Made by a program: the position numbers and the translations under genes. A model generated the notes under the pieces. That model was not told where the DNA came from. It saw only the letters and a list, made by a program, of their open reading frames with translations, and did not search any database. Positions 15,378 through 27,401 of a stretch of DNA of 64,000 nucleotides are shown here, one piece after another. Source of the DNA: Diploscapter coronatus (taxonomy: Eukaryota; Nematoda; Chromadorea; Rhabditida; Rhabditidae); assembly GCA_964036155.1 (NCBI GenBank), contig OZ038423.1, positions 75,345,249-75,409,248 of the forward strand, given 5' to 3'. Numbering within the stretch: position 1 is the first letter of the stretch; each line of letters starts with the position of its first letter.

Positions 15378-18300
15378 ATCTGCTCGCAAGAAACTATTCG
15401 ACAACGAATACGTCAAGAAGAAGAGTGCATCCGTGAAGGAAGGAATCAACAAACTTGAGAATGTAGGCACTGACAGAACGACAGAGACAGTGACACACCG
15501 AACTAAACTTGGGAAACTATCGCACACGAACCGGACTGTTCGGAATTCAGACCTGGAATTCCTACATCTCTTTCGTTTCCCCCACGGACTCTTTATTTGC
15601 TGTCTAGCTTCGGAATTCCGACACGGGTCGAAAGCGGTGTAGAGTAAAGAAAGAGACGCCGGAATTCCGACTCTCAATCTGAACAGTCATGATAAAAACG
15701 CGATAAAATATGCTTCGCGTCAGAATCTAAACGACCAAAAATTCGTTCAAAGTAATTTCTGAATATTTCCAACGTGTAATTGAAATTTGCAAAAAAAAAT
15801 TTGCTTACATTGAAAAACACTAAAAACAGAACAAGCAGTTCATTTTTTCTTACTTGAAGGAAAGCAAAAGGAGTCAATTTGAACCGATTTTCGGATGATT
15901 ATCGAACTCGGTTGTGCTTTTTGACTTCAGAATCGTTATCTACGTCATTGAATTGACCTATTCGCAAAGCTTCTTTAAAAATACGAGTCACACTTCGCAG
16001 GTTTCCTTGTAAAGTGATTGCATTTTTGCAATAAATGACAAAGAAGTACACATTGACATTCCTTGAACAATGTGCTCTTTTCATTAAAATCGGTTCGTTT
16101 TATCGCGAAAAGGTCATGTTGTCATCTTCAAGTTGTCATTTTCATGCGACTCATGAGCATTCAATTATTCTATTAGACCGCTATCTGATTCCAGGTCATT
16201 GAAGGTAGGTGACAGTGGCAAGGCAATTCCATACGGAGTTGAAGTTTAACTTTATTTGTAATGAAGCAACTGCAGTGGTCTTCTCTTCTTCAGGCTTACT
16301 CTCCCCGTGCATCCTCGAGTCATCAGCCCACTCCCGGCCCATCCAACCTGCCGTTCGAAGACGATCCGCCTACGCCTCCCCCCGTTCTGCGTTGGTCGAC
16401 TCCAGTGGTGGAGAGTCCGCCGCGCAGAGAGCTCACCAACCAGCAGATGAGTCAGGAGATGCGCAACATATTGGAAAGGGTAGGTGGGCGTATCACGAAA
16501 AGAAATGCAACCTGGAAATGCACAAAATGACGACAAGCGTCTTTTTCCATTATTGCCTTTTGCTACTGTGCATCTAGCCTATTATCCAATTTTGCATTTA
16601 GTTACTTCGTCATTCTGTCATTTCCAAAATATTTTTGAAGACATTCGCACATCGTCTGTGATTCCAATCCACCTCTCATCTAACAAATATTGCAATTCCA
16701 AAGTGCTCAGAAAAAATAATAACTATTCAACAACTTTGACTTCCAGAAAGGATATTCGTTGACGGGAAGGCATAAGGCACCAAACGTGGGAAAAGCAAGC
16801 GATCTCAAAGTCCGTACGCTGTATGGTGTCACTGGGTAGGCAAGCGGCGAAAAGAGCTTTGATGGTATCGAAATAAGAAAATATAAGAGTAATGAATGTG
16901 TAAATTGATAACATGTTAAATGTTTGGAATATAAGACAGTCTCCCAGGGAGATAGACAACTCGATATACAACACTGGATACTACCCTCCATCCCAGCAAA
17001 AACGCATTCAAGATGAGATCACCGAGTTCGGCGATGTCAAACATCTCTTGTATCCTGAGAATCAAGGTGCTACCGCTGGTACGTTGAAATTCATTAAATC
17101 GTTAAACTATGACTAGAAATTCCATAATGCAAAAATTAGCATTCGAATTATGCATTAGAAATTTTCAGACGCTTTTTTCCGACCCATTTGACCTCTCTAA
17201 CTATGACGTGATAAATCATTAAATTCCATCGATTACCAAAATGATGCACATTTCAGGCATGGATACGATGTACGTGGATTGCTACCCATATTGGAAATGG
17301 GCCAAGTACGACAGACCCGCCAATTCCGATGGCAAGACCCATGTGTATACGACTTACAAAGTACTGTAGAATTGCACGGATGTTAGCGTGCTGTTTTGTT
17401 GTTGCATCACTGCTTTATGATTAGAATTGATTAAAATAGATTGAGTTTCATCCTTATACAATTTTAAAGATCAGACATTGCTCAATAGTTTGACGATTCA
17501 TCCAGTGAGGTAATATTTCCCACTGGGAGCAGCATTCTAGTTCACTAACATCTTCTTATAGCGAATGATGACTTGCTGATGAGACGCAGATACGATCTTT
17601 CAGATTCTGACGAATGCTCCCGAAATGGAGATGTCCGAGTACTTGGGACGGCCTGAGGATATCTACCCTCTGGACGATAGAATGCTTAGGATGTGGACTT
17701 ACGACAAGGGATATTTCCATCGATCGCATGTAAGCCAGCTGAACGTGTGTAGACCTTTCGTATAGCTCTTCTGCTGTGACGCCACGATTTAATACAAGAA
17801 GCCGGACTTCACGAATACATTACATCAGAATAAGGGAACAATAATTTCTGCTTCCGAAGTTGTCTTTCTGCTGGCTATTCTGCACTTTTCTATTTTCATG
17901 TCTTCCAAACCTCAAAATGATCATTTTCATTCATATCTAGCATATCTAATCATGATGTTCATCTTGCAGGTGAGAGCGAACACGATCCGTTCGATTGTGC
18001 TGGTAGATAACCAGTTGGACGAGAAGGGCAACCCAGCCGACCTAAAGACTCCGCCGCGCACCATCACTTGGGCCGAATCTCCCGAGAAGAGGACCCTCTA
18101 TTCTCGGTTAGTTGGAAGAATAGCATCAGCTTTGAAAAGAAAAAGATTTCCAGTCCGGAAATGATCGTCAGCCACGTGGTGGATCCCCAGCGTCGCGCGC
18201 GATTGAAGAAAGAGACTCCTGCCTTCAGGGAAGTGCCATTCCAGCGCGAGGGCAACAATCCCAAACTTGTTAGTCGTTTTTAATTGCCTACATTGTGGGA

Positions 18301-19108
18301 AAAGATTTGAAATAGTGCACGATCTTTTTTTTAATTTGCACGACTAATCTTTAATGAAATTTTGAGGATCAGTAGTTTGGTGTTATTTCTAACAATAAGT
18401 TTAGCATAATCTTTTGTGCTACGCTCTAGTTGATACTTACCTCATAAAATCACAAATTACAATAAATAGAATGATTTTTAGATAATCCGCGAGGGCCGTT
18501 CGACCCCGACTCCAGCTACGCCCAGGACTGTTCAAGTGCCCGTCATCAGGGAGCAGACTCCTGGACCAAGATCCATCCCTTGTGCACCGAGGCTTACTAC
18601 ACCTGCTGGACCAAGTTATCCTCAAAGGCACAACACGATTTAGAGTTGCTAATCTAATCTCAAATGCATTCTTCAGACGAGTGGTGCATGCGTCTGTTGT
18701 CGGGGAGCAGACCCCTGCGCCAAGATCCATTCCCCCTGCACCGAGGCTTACTACACCCGCTGGACCAAGGTATCCTCAAAGGTACAACACGATTTGGAAT
18801 AGCTAATCTACTCTAAACTCTCAAATGCATATTTCAGACCTGCTGCAGTGACTCCAATGACTGGGGAAGATGCGCGTAGCATGAACATGAATCGTCTCGC
18901 ACAGGGCGGCATGCTAGAAAGAGCTCGTTCTCGCTTGGGTCCTTCAATCAGCATGAATTGGCCTGCGATGTCCGCTCTCCGTCCGCCCATTCCATTCCCC
19001 TCCTTCACTATGCGTAATTCTGACGACAACGACGACGACGAGAAGGAGCAAGCTGCGTCGACTTCGACCATCAACCACAACATCACCGTCCTGCCCAACG
19101 CCGACTAA
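15378..19108 (+). CDS. Large uncharacterised Pro-rich protein with duplicated exon (5' end unresolved)
   Basis: I do not recognise this family. Exons that join without a phase break are ~15378-15462, 16294-16479, 16747-16835, 16948-17078, 17257-17360, 17604-17729, 17970-18106, 18154-18268, 18482-18627, 18677-18781 and 18838-19108, giving about 500 residues. The first listed exon (ARKKLFDNEYVKKKS) is basic. Next come a Pro/Ser-rich linker (PTPPPVLRWSTP), a central region rich in Tyr, Trp and Asp (DCYPYWKWAKYDRP, MWTYDKGYFHRSH) that looks globular, a charged region, two copies of a REQTPGPRSIP-type segment, and an acidic tail (SDDNDDDEKEQ). The ATG lies upstream and was not found; the frame stays open back to about 15309. 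No signal peptide or membrane segment is visible in the part seen. Confidence 0.72.
18549..18841 (+). repeat. Tandem duplication of about 154 bp containing an exon end plus intron
   Basis: The block starting GGGAGCAGAC at 18549 recurs at 18703 (offset 154 bp). Both copies contain CCGAGGCTTACTACACC, GGACCAAG and TATCCTCAAAGG, then a 49- or 56-nt intron ending in TTCAGAC. Copy 1 uses a GC donor (18628-18629), copy 2 a GT donor (18782-18783). Reading phase is kept through both. Confidence 0.9.
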
Positions 19109-20072
19109 CTCATACACATCCTGATGCAATAACACACGCCATAATAACGATCATTTTTAAAATTGAACTCGTTGAATGATTATTCCAGAAAGATGGTTTG
19201 TAGTTGCATCATTTGTAATCGTGAACGCCTTCTTTGTATTGTCAATGACCGGTTACTTGAAACGAAGAGAATGAGGCGTAATTATGATACACAGGAATTA
19301 CACACGTTGTTTGTAGCAGACCTTACGCTATTACATCATATTCAAACGAATGAGGTAGACGACTATTTGTGTATACGCAAAGCATACTTGGTGCATTCGA
19401 ATTTGTGCATCAATTACTTCGTCCCAAGTTATCGGCCATTGACAATACAGTTTCATCGTTTTTATTCAGTGAATTCTATTCGAATATACAATAGGATTTT
19501 GCATGAGTACTATCGATGAGTTTTTAACGAGTATCAATCACTTTTCACCCCTTTTTATATCATTCATATCTTTTCATTCGACTTATTGGAACCGAATAGA
19601 GGATTTCGTAAATCTGACCCGGATTTTCAACAGAGAGAAGCTCTTACCTCTGTTTATGCCCTATTTCTTTCACCCTCTTCATCTCAAATGTTATTTCACT
19701 CGTTCACATTCTTCATGCTCTCCAATTCTCAATCGATTGACATCTGATTCATTTCTCTCCTTCTCTAACTCTCTCTTTCCCTTCCCCTCCCCACTTTCCA
19801 GTCTTTTCTGCCCTCTAGGTGCTTCAATAGCTTTCTCTCCTCTCTCCATTTCAATAACTATTTCTTCAATTTCACTAGCTTGCAAGCCTCATTCCTCATC
19901 GTCTGGATATTTACCATTTCCGCTTTTCTTATCACCCTCCCTTTGGCTATCAGTCAATCTCTATCTCTATCTGTTCCTGGAGTCAGAGCCTGTGTGTATT
20001 TTTAGCCTGATTACTATTATTTTAAAAGATTTTCACAAATTTCAGAAATTTGATGATTTTTCTGTTATAAAA
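19109..20072. other. Intergenic region, pyrimidine-rich
   Basis: About 960 bp between two plus-strand genes. Bases 19740-19990 are strongly C/T-rich (CTCTCTTTCCCTT-type), which opens a long artefactual frame rich in Ser, Leu and Phe. A TTTCAG ends at 20045, 27 bases before the next ATG, and is a likely trans-splice acceptor for the CCDC50-like gene. Confidence 0.5.
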
Positions 20073-21373
20073 ATGCCGATTGAAGATGATAGACCGAATT
20101 TCCAAGAGAGTAAGTGAAACTCAATATTCCTTTTGCGAATCACTGATTTTAGTCAAAGCTAAACTTCGTCTGAATGAAGACCGAGATTTGGCGCAGAAAT
20201 TGCAGGAAGAAGAATATGCACGGTAATTTTGCGAATTTCAATAAAAATCAAATAGAATCACTACTATTTTGTAAAGAAGACCAAGAACTTTAAGATGATG
20301 CTAAATTTTTAATTTCTTGAAATGATGATGATGTAATCATTTTAGACATTATGAAAGAAATCGTACTGTGGGCACGGATGTGAACAAATCGCGAGAAGAA
20401 CAATTGAGAGAAGATGAAGAAGCCAGAAAATTGAGGAGAGAAGCACAGCGACCCATGTAATTTTTTTATTCGATCATAGACATGGCTGTTTTGAAGTTGA
20501 TGTTTTTTTTTTTTAAATTGGTGATCGGAATTACGAAGTCTAGAAACCTCGAGGAATCGCATTTCTTTGTTTTATTATTTAGAGCAGTTTGTTAATAGTT
20601 GAAAATCAATGATGTCATAATTTCAGTGAAGAATCCGATGAAGAACTTGCGCGTCGATTACAAGAAGAATTCGACAACGAAGAGCACCAAATCTATGAGA
20701 GCAAGGAGATGCAACTGCAGAGAGATGCAGAACTTGCGGCAGCTCTAGCAGCTAGATATGAGTATGCGAGTAGAAGTATTCATAATCATTATTTAGAGAA
20801 AAACAAACAAAGTAGGGACTCATTTTATCGTAACGCTAAACGGAACTAGAGTTGCAAATCAACTCATCCGAGGCAACATAGGATTTTTTCGTAATTGAAA
20901 TATGAACGTCTATGACGCCTCATCATAAAATTCAACTCGTACGCACTTAAAATATCGAGGTTGTATTGCATTTTTAGAATGGTCTCCAATATTTCCCTAA
21001 ACCCTGATGATACTCAACCAGCTTCCTCCACTTCAAATGCGGAACCCTCGAACTTCCAACCACAATCGAATGATCTGATTGATTTTACTGAGCAGCCTAC
21101 ACAGGTGTGAATATTTAAATTTGATACTTTTAATGTCTGTGCCACTAACATGACTCATGCCTTTCATAGATAACGCCTGTTTATGGCAATCTTCAATCGG
21201 AACCCTTTTCACCGCAACTTTCAATTACTAACCCATTTCTGTCCGATATTCGAGTGCAGCACGGACTAACACGACAACCACCTGCTTACAATTATGTAAT
21301 TTTTGCATGGTTTAAAAATGTCAAGCTGAAATAAACCATCTCACAATCAGATTTGTTTCAGAACCAGCAATAA
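20073..21373 (+). CDS. CCDC50-like coiled-coil protein
   Basis: Seven exons (20073-20109, 20153-20222, 20346-20456, 20627-20761, 20978-21104, 21170-21295, 21362-21373) join in phase to 205 residues. The N-terminal half is a highly charged helix with repeated E/D-x-x-LAxxLQEE units: DRDLAQKLQEEEYARHY, EESDEELARRLQEEF and RDAELAAALAARY. This spacing resembles vertebrate CCDC50/Ymer (EDRSLAQSLQDQE), whose motifs of the MIU type bind ubiquitin. The C-terminal half is Ser/Pro/Gln-rich, probably disordered, and ends NYNQQ. Ubiquitin binding is an inference from family resemblance; a generic coiled-coil protein is the alternative. The last coding exon holds only three codons plus stop. AATAAA at 21491-21496 could be its polyadenylation signal, in the convergent gap with the next gene. 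Confidence 0.62.
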
Positions 21374-21658
21374 TAAATGAACTATGGTGATGGAATTATA
21401 AAATGGAACTTCATATTTGAGTCGGCAGTAAACTAAGGTTTTCAAATATATTTATCGTTTGCATATTAAATATATCTGTATATAGCTATGAATAAAGCAT
21501 ATAAAATGGTTATTAAGTGTTTAAATTCTATACAATCATGTGTAAACAAATAGTCCCCGTAATGTGCAATGGAAAGAGATGGTTTTTGATAAGATGACTT
21601 TGAGTGACACAACATTCAATAGATAAACAAAATAATTTAAATACCATAATACTAAACT

Positions 21659-24600
21659 TAAATATTGCTCAACAAATTCTTCACATGTCTAACAGGTTTT
21701 CCCTCCTTGATGACCTGTTTCAAAGAATCTTTGAAAGCATCTCGAGCAGCTTTCCGCCGACACTCTTGACGCTTTTCATTGAATTGGGCAGTTCGCGAAA
21801 TTAGTACCTCTTCATCAGTAACATCAACGACCGTATTTCGACAACTAAAGGATAATTTTGAAGGTTTTATGTTTTTAGTGAGTTTTTCTATTTAATAATC
21901 TGGAATGAGTGTTTGCTAAAAGGTCTAATGAAGTGCGATTACACTCTATGATGAGTTTAGCTCTGGCTTGAACTTTGACATCTGATTTTGTAATAAGTGG
22001 AGATAAAGTAATATTTTTAAGTTAAATTATGTCGAATATATTGAAATATAACTTACGTATCAAAATCTGGACAGCAATTCCTCAGTCGATTGCATCGTTC
22101 CTGTATCAAATTGGCATCTTCAAAGCATTTCGAGCTACTTTCGTAGGTGTTGGCGTAGACTCTCGCCAGCACTTCTATGTAGACACCTTCGTCGTGTGAC
22201 GAATATGGTATGCACACATTTTCGGAGAACTGAATTCAAAGAAATATTAGTCATTTTTAATTTAGAAATTACATATTTCCTATTCCTCTCCGACAGACAT
22301 GCTCGCATTTTTTGAAGTCTTCGGTTGAAAGCGGAAATTAAAGCGCCTGTTAAAGGATAGTCTTCAGGTCTGCATAGGGATCGATTCTAAAATAAGAAAT
22401 CTCAGGGAAAAATTGAGTGAAAATAACTAATTTGTATTCTTCGTCATTTTAATTTATAAAAATAGCTAATTATATACTAAATGCTGCGTTATGGTAGTTT
22501 CTTTGTACAGTTTTCGTGAGATTTTAAGAAATCCTCAAGTGGCAAACAATTCATATTGCGAGAAAGGTAATAAAAAAGATCTCACCCTCAAAACTATAGT
22601 ATCAGCACTCTCAGCCAGATCGACTTTGCTGGACGCGAATCTCTCTGCACATCCATCCACTGCCAGATGCATTTCGCTTCTGCATCTCAAATATTCATCG
22701 CAACTATTTTGGGATTCGCCCATCTTAATTGACAAAATTAGCGTACTTATCCATTTTTACTTGCCTTCTTCTTCAATGTGACCAATGCCTCCAGAGCGAT
22801 TTCACTGTTTCGCTTGTTATCTTGAGGCTCCTAAAATACAAGCTGAAAATTGCGGATGGCATAAGTTTTACGTCGTCGATGCTCAAGTCAACCGACGCCA
22901 CTTTCGATTCCAAGACAGCTGCATCCCGAGATCCAATAGGGTCACATTCCTTTCCAGCGATGGATGCATCTTCTTCTGGATAGTCGTGGTCGTCGAATTC
23001 TGAATTTATCCGAGTTAGAAAGTGGTTTTCAAACATCCCGAAGAAAACCCACTGGCTCCTTGTCGAACCAATTTCTCACTGATAGAGTCGAAGTATTCAA
23101 TGAGTTGCTCGATGTTGTCTTGCATCTTAAAATATGAAAACATATTTCGAGAATTCGACTTGAAAAGAACCTGCTTAGCCTTGACTCGATCCTTGGCTTG
23201 AACCGCTTGAGTCCGCACTTCGGAATGCCAAGTGTGGACGAGGTCAGAGATCTTAATGCTTCAAATTGTTTCGAAAAACAAACTCACGAAGATCAACCTC
23301 TTTCATATCCCGTGAATTTTTGTCTTCGCCAAGCAAATTCAGAATCCTCTGGACTTTGTTCAATTTTCCAGCCGAAGATGAGCACCCAGAAATTTTGCCG
23401 ACATTATCAAGTGTTTTAAGATAATACTGAAAGATAAAATTCTACAAGAGTCACTTTCATGAAGATCAACCTTATTGGTTCTTTCGTCGTTTACAATAAT
23501 TAGAGGTTTAGATGTTACGGTTCTACCTAAAAGCTGATAAACTAATAAGAAATAAAGTTTCGCTGCAATTTGCCTCTAATATCTTCGGGAGCTTGTACTG
23601 TGAAGGTTCTAACAGATCCTGATGGAACGGCACTATTTGGAATACGGGATGCCTAAAATTTCACGAAATTTCAAAACAAAGGAAAACAATTAAAGCAAAA
23701 TTACTTGTGCGGCATCTAAGAATGAGTTGAGCGTATTTTGAACGACTTTTCCTTGATTCCTATTCTCATCCTTGTAAGCGTTGTATCCGTAGTATCTTTG
23801 TTTGTATTCATTCGTCCGACTCAGAGCTCGGTCATATGCTCTGTCATGATCATAGATATTAGACGGCCAGTGATTCTTATTAGTAGTAGTAGCAGCAGCA
23901 GCGGCATTCTTAAATAAATTAGATTTTAGATCTTAATTTAAATATCATCCTCACTCTGCTATCATTATACGACCACGATAATCCAGGCGTGGTCGTAGGT
24001 GGATTGTAATATGCGTTATTTTGAGCATAATTTCGGTTCTAAATGTCGAGATATCACAATTTCATGCAATTTAAGGTACCGGATCGTATCTCGGAATCTG
24101 GCTTTGACTGGTAGTAAAATGGACATTTACATGACTTTCGGGATGAACTCTAACGCGAAGATTCGGCTGGATTTAAGGAAGCATTATGAATCCTTATTAA
24201 ATTTGCGATAAAACTCTTACTTGAGGTTCGTATCTTCTATCGTTAATTCGGTTGTGCTGCTCTCTAGAAGACGGTACGGATTCTTCCAATGGCAACACGA
24301 ATATAGGTCTTCCTCTCTAAATCAGCATTGGCAATTAACAATCCCATTTGAAGCTGTCTTTCAAACCTCGCATTCTCTAGCCCTTCGCTTCAGATTTTCC
24401 CTGATAGAATCTGCCTGCTGAGCTAGTTGAGAGGTAGTCCAGATGTGACCGCATCTGAATACAATGGCATAGGAATTTAAAATCTTATTCTCGAAAAAAG
24501 ATTCAGTTTCGGTGGAGTTTTAATGTTCGAATTCAGGTTGTGATTCTAAGTCGTGAAATATTTCACTTTCGATTTTCAACTTCAACAAAACGCTAACCTT

Positions 24601-26039
24601 ACTTTCGCATTAATAACTTTGAAAATAACTTCATACCTGCTCAAAGCGTCGCAACAAGCCTCCAATTCTCCACATTCCCTCCTTCTTCTTCGTTCCAACC
24701 CCCCGAAACATTTTGTCGGAACGTAGTTGATCATCCTTCCGGATGTAAATCGAGGCGCCCTCCGAATTATGTCCGAAGTACACCATTGCTCCTGAAGCCA
24801 TGAGTTTTATGCTTTGGTCTAGTGGATCTAACGATAGCATATTAAATTCAGAGATTTTACAGGCTTGCAAAGACAATATCGGCGTGAGATCTGACATATT
24901 TTGCGGCTTTTTTCAAAGGCTAAAAGTCGACTCTTTTCTTCATGCGAATACCATCGGATTTTCGAAAGATGAAATGATACGCAATTTCGGGTCAACCCCA
25001 TGCGTCTCTGACTTCTTCTATGATTAATATAGGGCTTTACCCTCTAATCTAACCTTTCTTTCATCGAATGGGAGAGAGTTCTGAATCAAGCATTCCGTCC
25101 ATTTGTTATCCAATTGCTGCTCGATTTTTTCTAACTGAAATTATTCGTCAGAATAGGTGTGGCTATTTCAATTAAATTGGTGAAGGCATTCTTCTCAACT
25201 CATTAACATAATGCTTACCGTTAGATAGTCATTCTTGAGCTTCCCGTGACAATCGTATGGATCGGTCGCTGCATCGGGCAGCCAATACGGTCTCTTGCGA
25301 GAATTACCTAATTTTTAAAGTAATTTCAGTAAAACTTGGAAAAATCATAAACGCTATGTGTTTGGTCTACAATAGATTGTTACTCAGTAAAGCTCCAATG
25401 CTTAATAAAATTAGGTTGATGGCTGTTATCAAAACTTTTGGAACTCTAATTCGAACTTGATCTAAACTCACTAGCAAGTTCGGGTGGAATTTTATTTCTA
25501 CGTTTTGAAAAATACAAATTCAATTGGAATTGAGTTTCAAGAAGTTTCAAGGTTCAAAATGAAGTAACGATTTCATTAATTTCTAGAATTTTTTAATGAA
25601 TTGCTGCCGAAATAGCTGCATCATTACCATTGCATACCTAAACATAATCGTTCTTCCAGCAATGTAACAGCCGCACATTCGACGTAGCTTTCACAAAATT
25701 GAAGATGGGCCTAAATATGTAATTAATCTTTCCTTCTAAGGTCGGATATTGGCGCTAAATCTCGCTCCAAGGCCGAACTCGGTCATTTTGTGTATTGAAT
25801 GATGAAATCCTTGGCGCCAAACTTTAATCCGCCTTTTCAACGAAATCTAACTCTTCCAATCAATGAAAAGTCCGAGTTTCATTCACTTACTATCATCAAA
25901 TATGAAACTTAAAATTAGCGATAGAGTAATACTTTTTTTTTTTAATTATTTAAATAATGCTAAATTTACGAACCTGGGCATTAGATGGTGAAGATGCGTG
26001 AATTAGGCAAAATCCAAGTAAAACTAGTAGGTACTTCAT
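21659..26039 (-). CDS. Large secreted Cys-rich protein, unrecognised
   Basis: About 15 exons on the minus strand. I chose ATG 26039 because it follows a CTTTAG acceptor and begins a typical signal peptide (MKYLLVLLGFCLIHAS); an upstream in-frame ATG exists at 26081. Segments in order: FCESYVECAAVTLLEERLC (about 25690), a Trp/Asp-rich stretch (PYWLPDAATDPYDC), a 24897-24640 exon with HNSEGASIYIRKDD and a GMWRIGGLLRRFEQ end, an Asn/Tyr/Thr-rich linker with a short Ala/Thr run (about 24000-23870), charged helices (23430-23050), then CDEYLRCRSEMHLAVDGC, LCRPEDYPLTGALISAF, YSSHDEGVYIEVLA with CFEDANLIQERCNRLRNCC, and a basic tail ending at stop 21659. Paired cysteines suggest extracellular disulfides. 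I know no match. One intron (22764-22724) starts with GC. Exon edges between 23000 and 23300 and around 24900-25020 are uncertain. Confidence 0.7.
22724..22764 (-). other. GC-AG intron in the Cys-rich gene
   Basis: On the minus strand the exon ends AAGAAGAAG and the 41-nt intron starts GCAAGT and ends TTAAG. Using the nearby GT instead runs into a stop, so the GC donor is required by frame. AG|GCAAGT is the strong consensus expected of GC donors. Confidence 0.8.
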
Positions 26040-26081
26040 AAATTCTAAAGCGAATTGGAAAAAATTAGGCAAGACTTTCAT

Positions 26082-26572
26082 CCGTATTAGGGTGATATTC
26101 GGGAATGCGAGTGAAAATAGAGCAACTTAGAAAAATAGCGGATTACCCTTTCGCTTAAGATAATTGAAAATCAATTAATGAACGAGTTGGAAGGGGATTT
26201 GATAAGATATCAGAGAAGGATCAATTTAAGAGTGAAGAAAGGAGAGAGGGAGGAAGATAAAGGTTAGTGAAAACTGTCTGTGGGTGAAAAACGTTTGTGA
26301 AAGGCGAGGCGCGGGGTCATCGTTTGTGTAGGATTTCGATTCAGATTCTCTCCCTTTCTTGGATTTTCCATATCTTTTTTCTCTCCTATTCGTTGAACTA
26401 TTTCTCCCACCCTCTATACCTGCTATTCTCTTGAATTTGCATACTATTTCTTGCCTTTTAATCTATTCGAGGTGAAGGCCAAAACTATGTGGTAGGAAGA
26501 GCCAAGTTTTTGTCGAAGAATTCAAATCAAACAACAAAAGGAAAAATATGCGGAAAAATGGAACGCATAATA

Positions 26573-26630
<58 letters not shown>

Positions 26631-27401
26631 TAAAAGGTAGCAGTAATTACTTGAAAAAATGAAGAACGTTTGAAAAGTTAAAAATGCGTTGACCATAACA
26701 TTTCAAAAACGATTGCTTCAAATCCAGCTCTTCCAAATTTTACCTAGCTTCTTTTATAAAAACGTTATGCAGTAAAAATCCATATTTGAAAGGAGTATTG
26801 CTGGATTTGGCAGAATCTATCTGTTCCTAAATAAAGCCTGCCTCTTTCACTTGAAGTAGTGAAATTATGAGGTAAGCCATCTACGGAGGTCATTCATTTT
26901 CCTGCTGGAGGAACTTGAAAGACGACGAGAGTCGAATCTCGCCCTTTTAGCTGCGCTTTCGAGGAAAGTAAAAGCAAACGGGAAAAAGTCCGGAAAAATC
27001 TGCAGACTAGCTAAATGACCGGTGTGCGATGAGGCATTAGCTGCGAAGGCCCAAAGAACACCTCGAATTTGGTTAAAAGTGGACGGAGTTGAGAAGATAA
27101 CGTGCAAACTGGAGAGATTTTGGACAATATATATAAATCCACGTTTTTGTTAAAGCATTAGTAGTGAAAGCCTAATCATTTTCTTTGCAGAAAATATAGC
27201 ATTGAAAAAGCATATTTAATAGAACATGTTCTGAATCGAGGTCAAAGTTTTTTTTCTATTTATAGAAAATTTATTATTATCACTGATAAAAAGTGAAACA
27301 AAACGAATAATTGAATTTTGTAACTCACAGAAATAGAAACTAGACATTCATTTGACACGTATCGCTACAGAAAGTATTCCATTATTCCTGAATTTGAAGA
27401 A
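26082..27401. other. Intergenic region between two minus-strand genes
   Basis: Contains the (AT)n microsatellite and AT-rich sequence. On the minus strand 27107-26865 there is an 80-codon frame with a KRARF-type basic cluster that might be a 3' exon of the SAMHD1-like gene, but I could not find a splice join that keeps the frame. Nothing else is supported. Confidence 0.4.
26582..26627. repeat. (AT)n microsatellite
   Basis: About 22 uninterrupted AT dinucleotides preceded by a short A run, in the gap between the Cys-rich and the SAMHD1-like genes. Likely length-polymorphic. Confidence 0.97.

Noticed and set aside
19503..20117. 204-codon plus-strand frame
   Set aside because: Composed of pyrimidine-rich intergenic DNA (Ser/Phe/Leu/Pro) and overlapping the first CCDC50-like exon; no splice or family support.
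26865..27107. Possible 3' exon of the SAMHD1-like gene with a KRAR-type basic cluster
   Set aside because: No acceptor gives an in-frame join with the donor at about 27425; kept only as a note.
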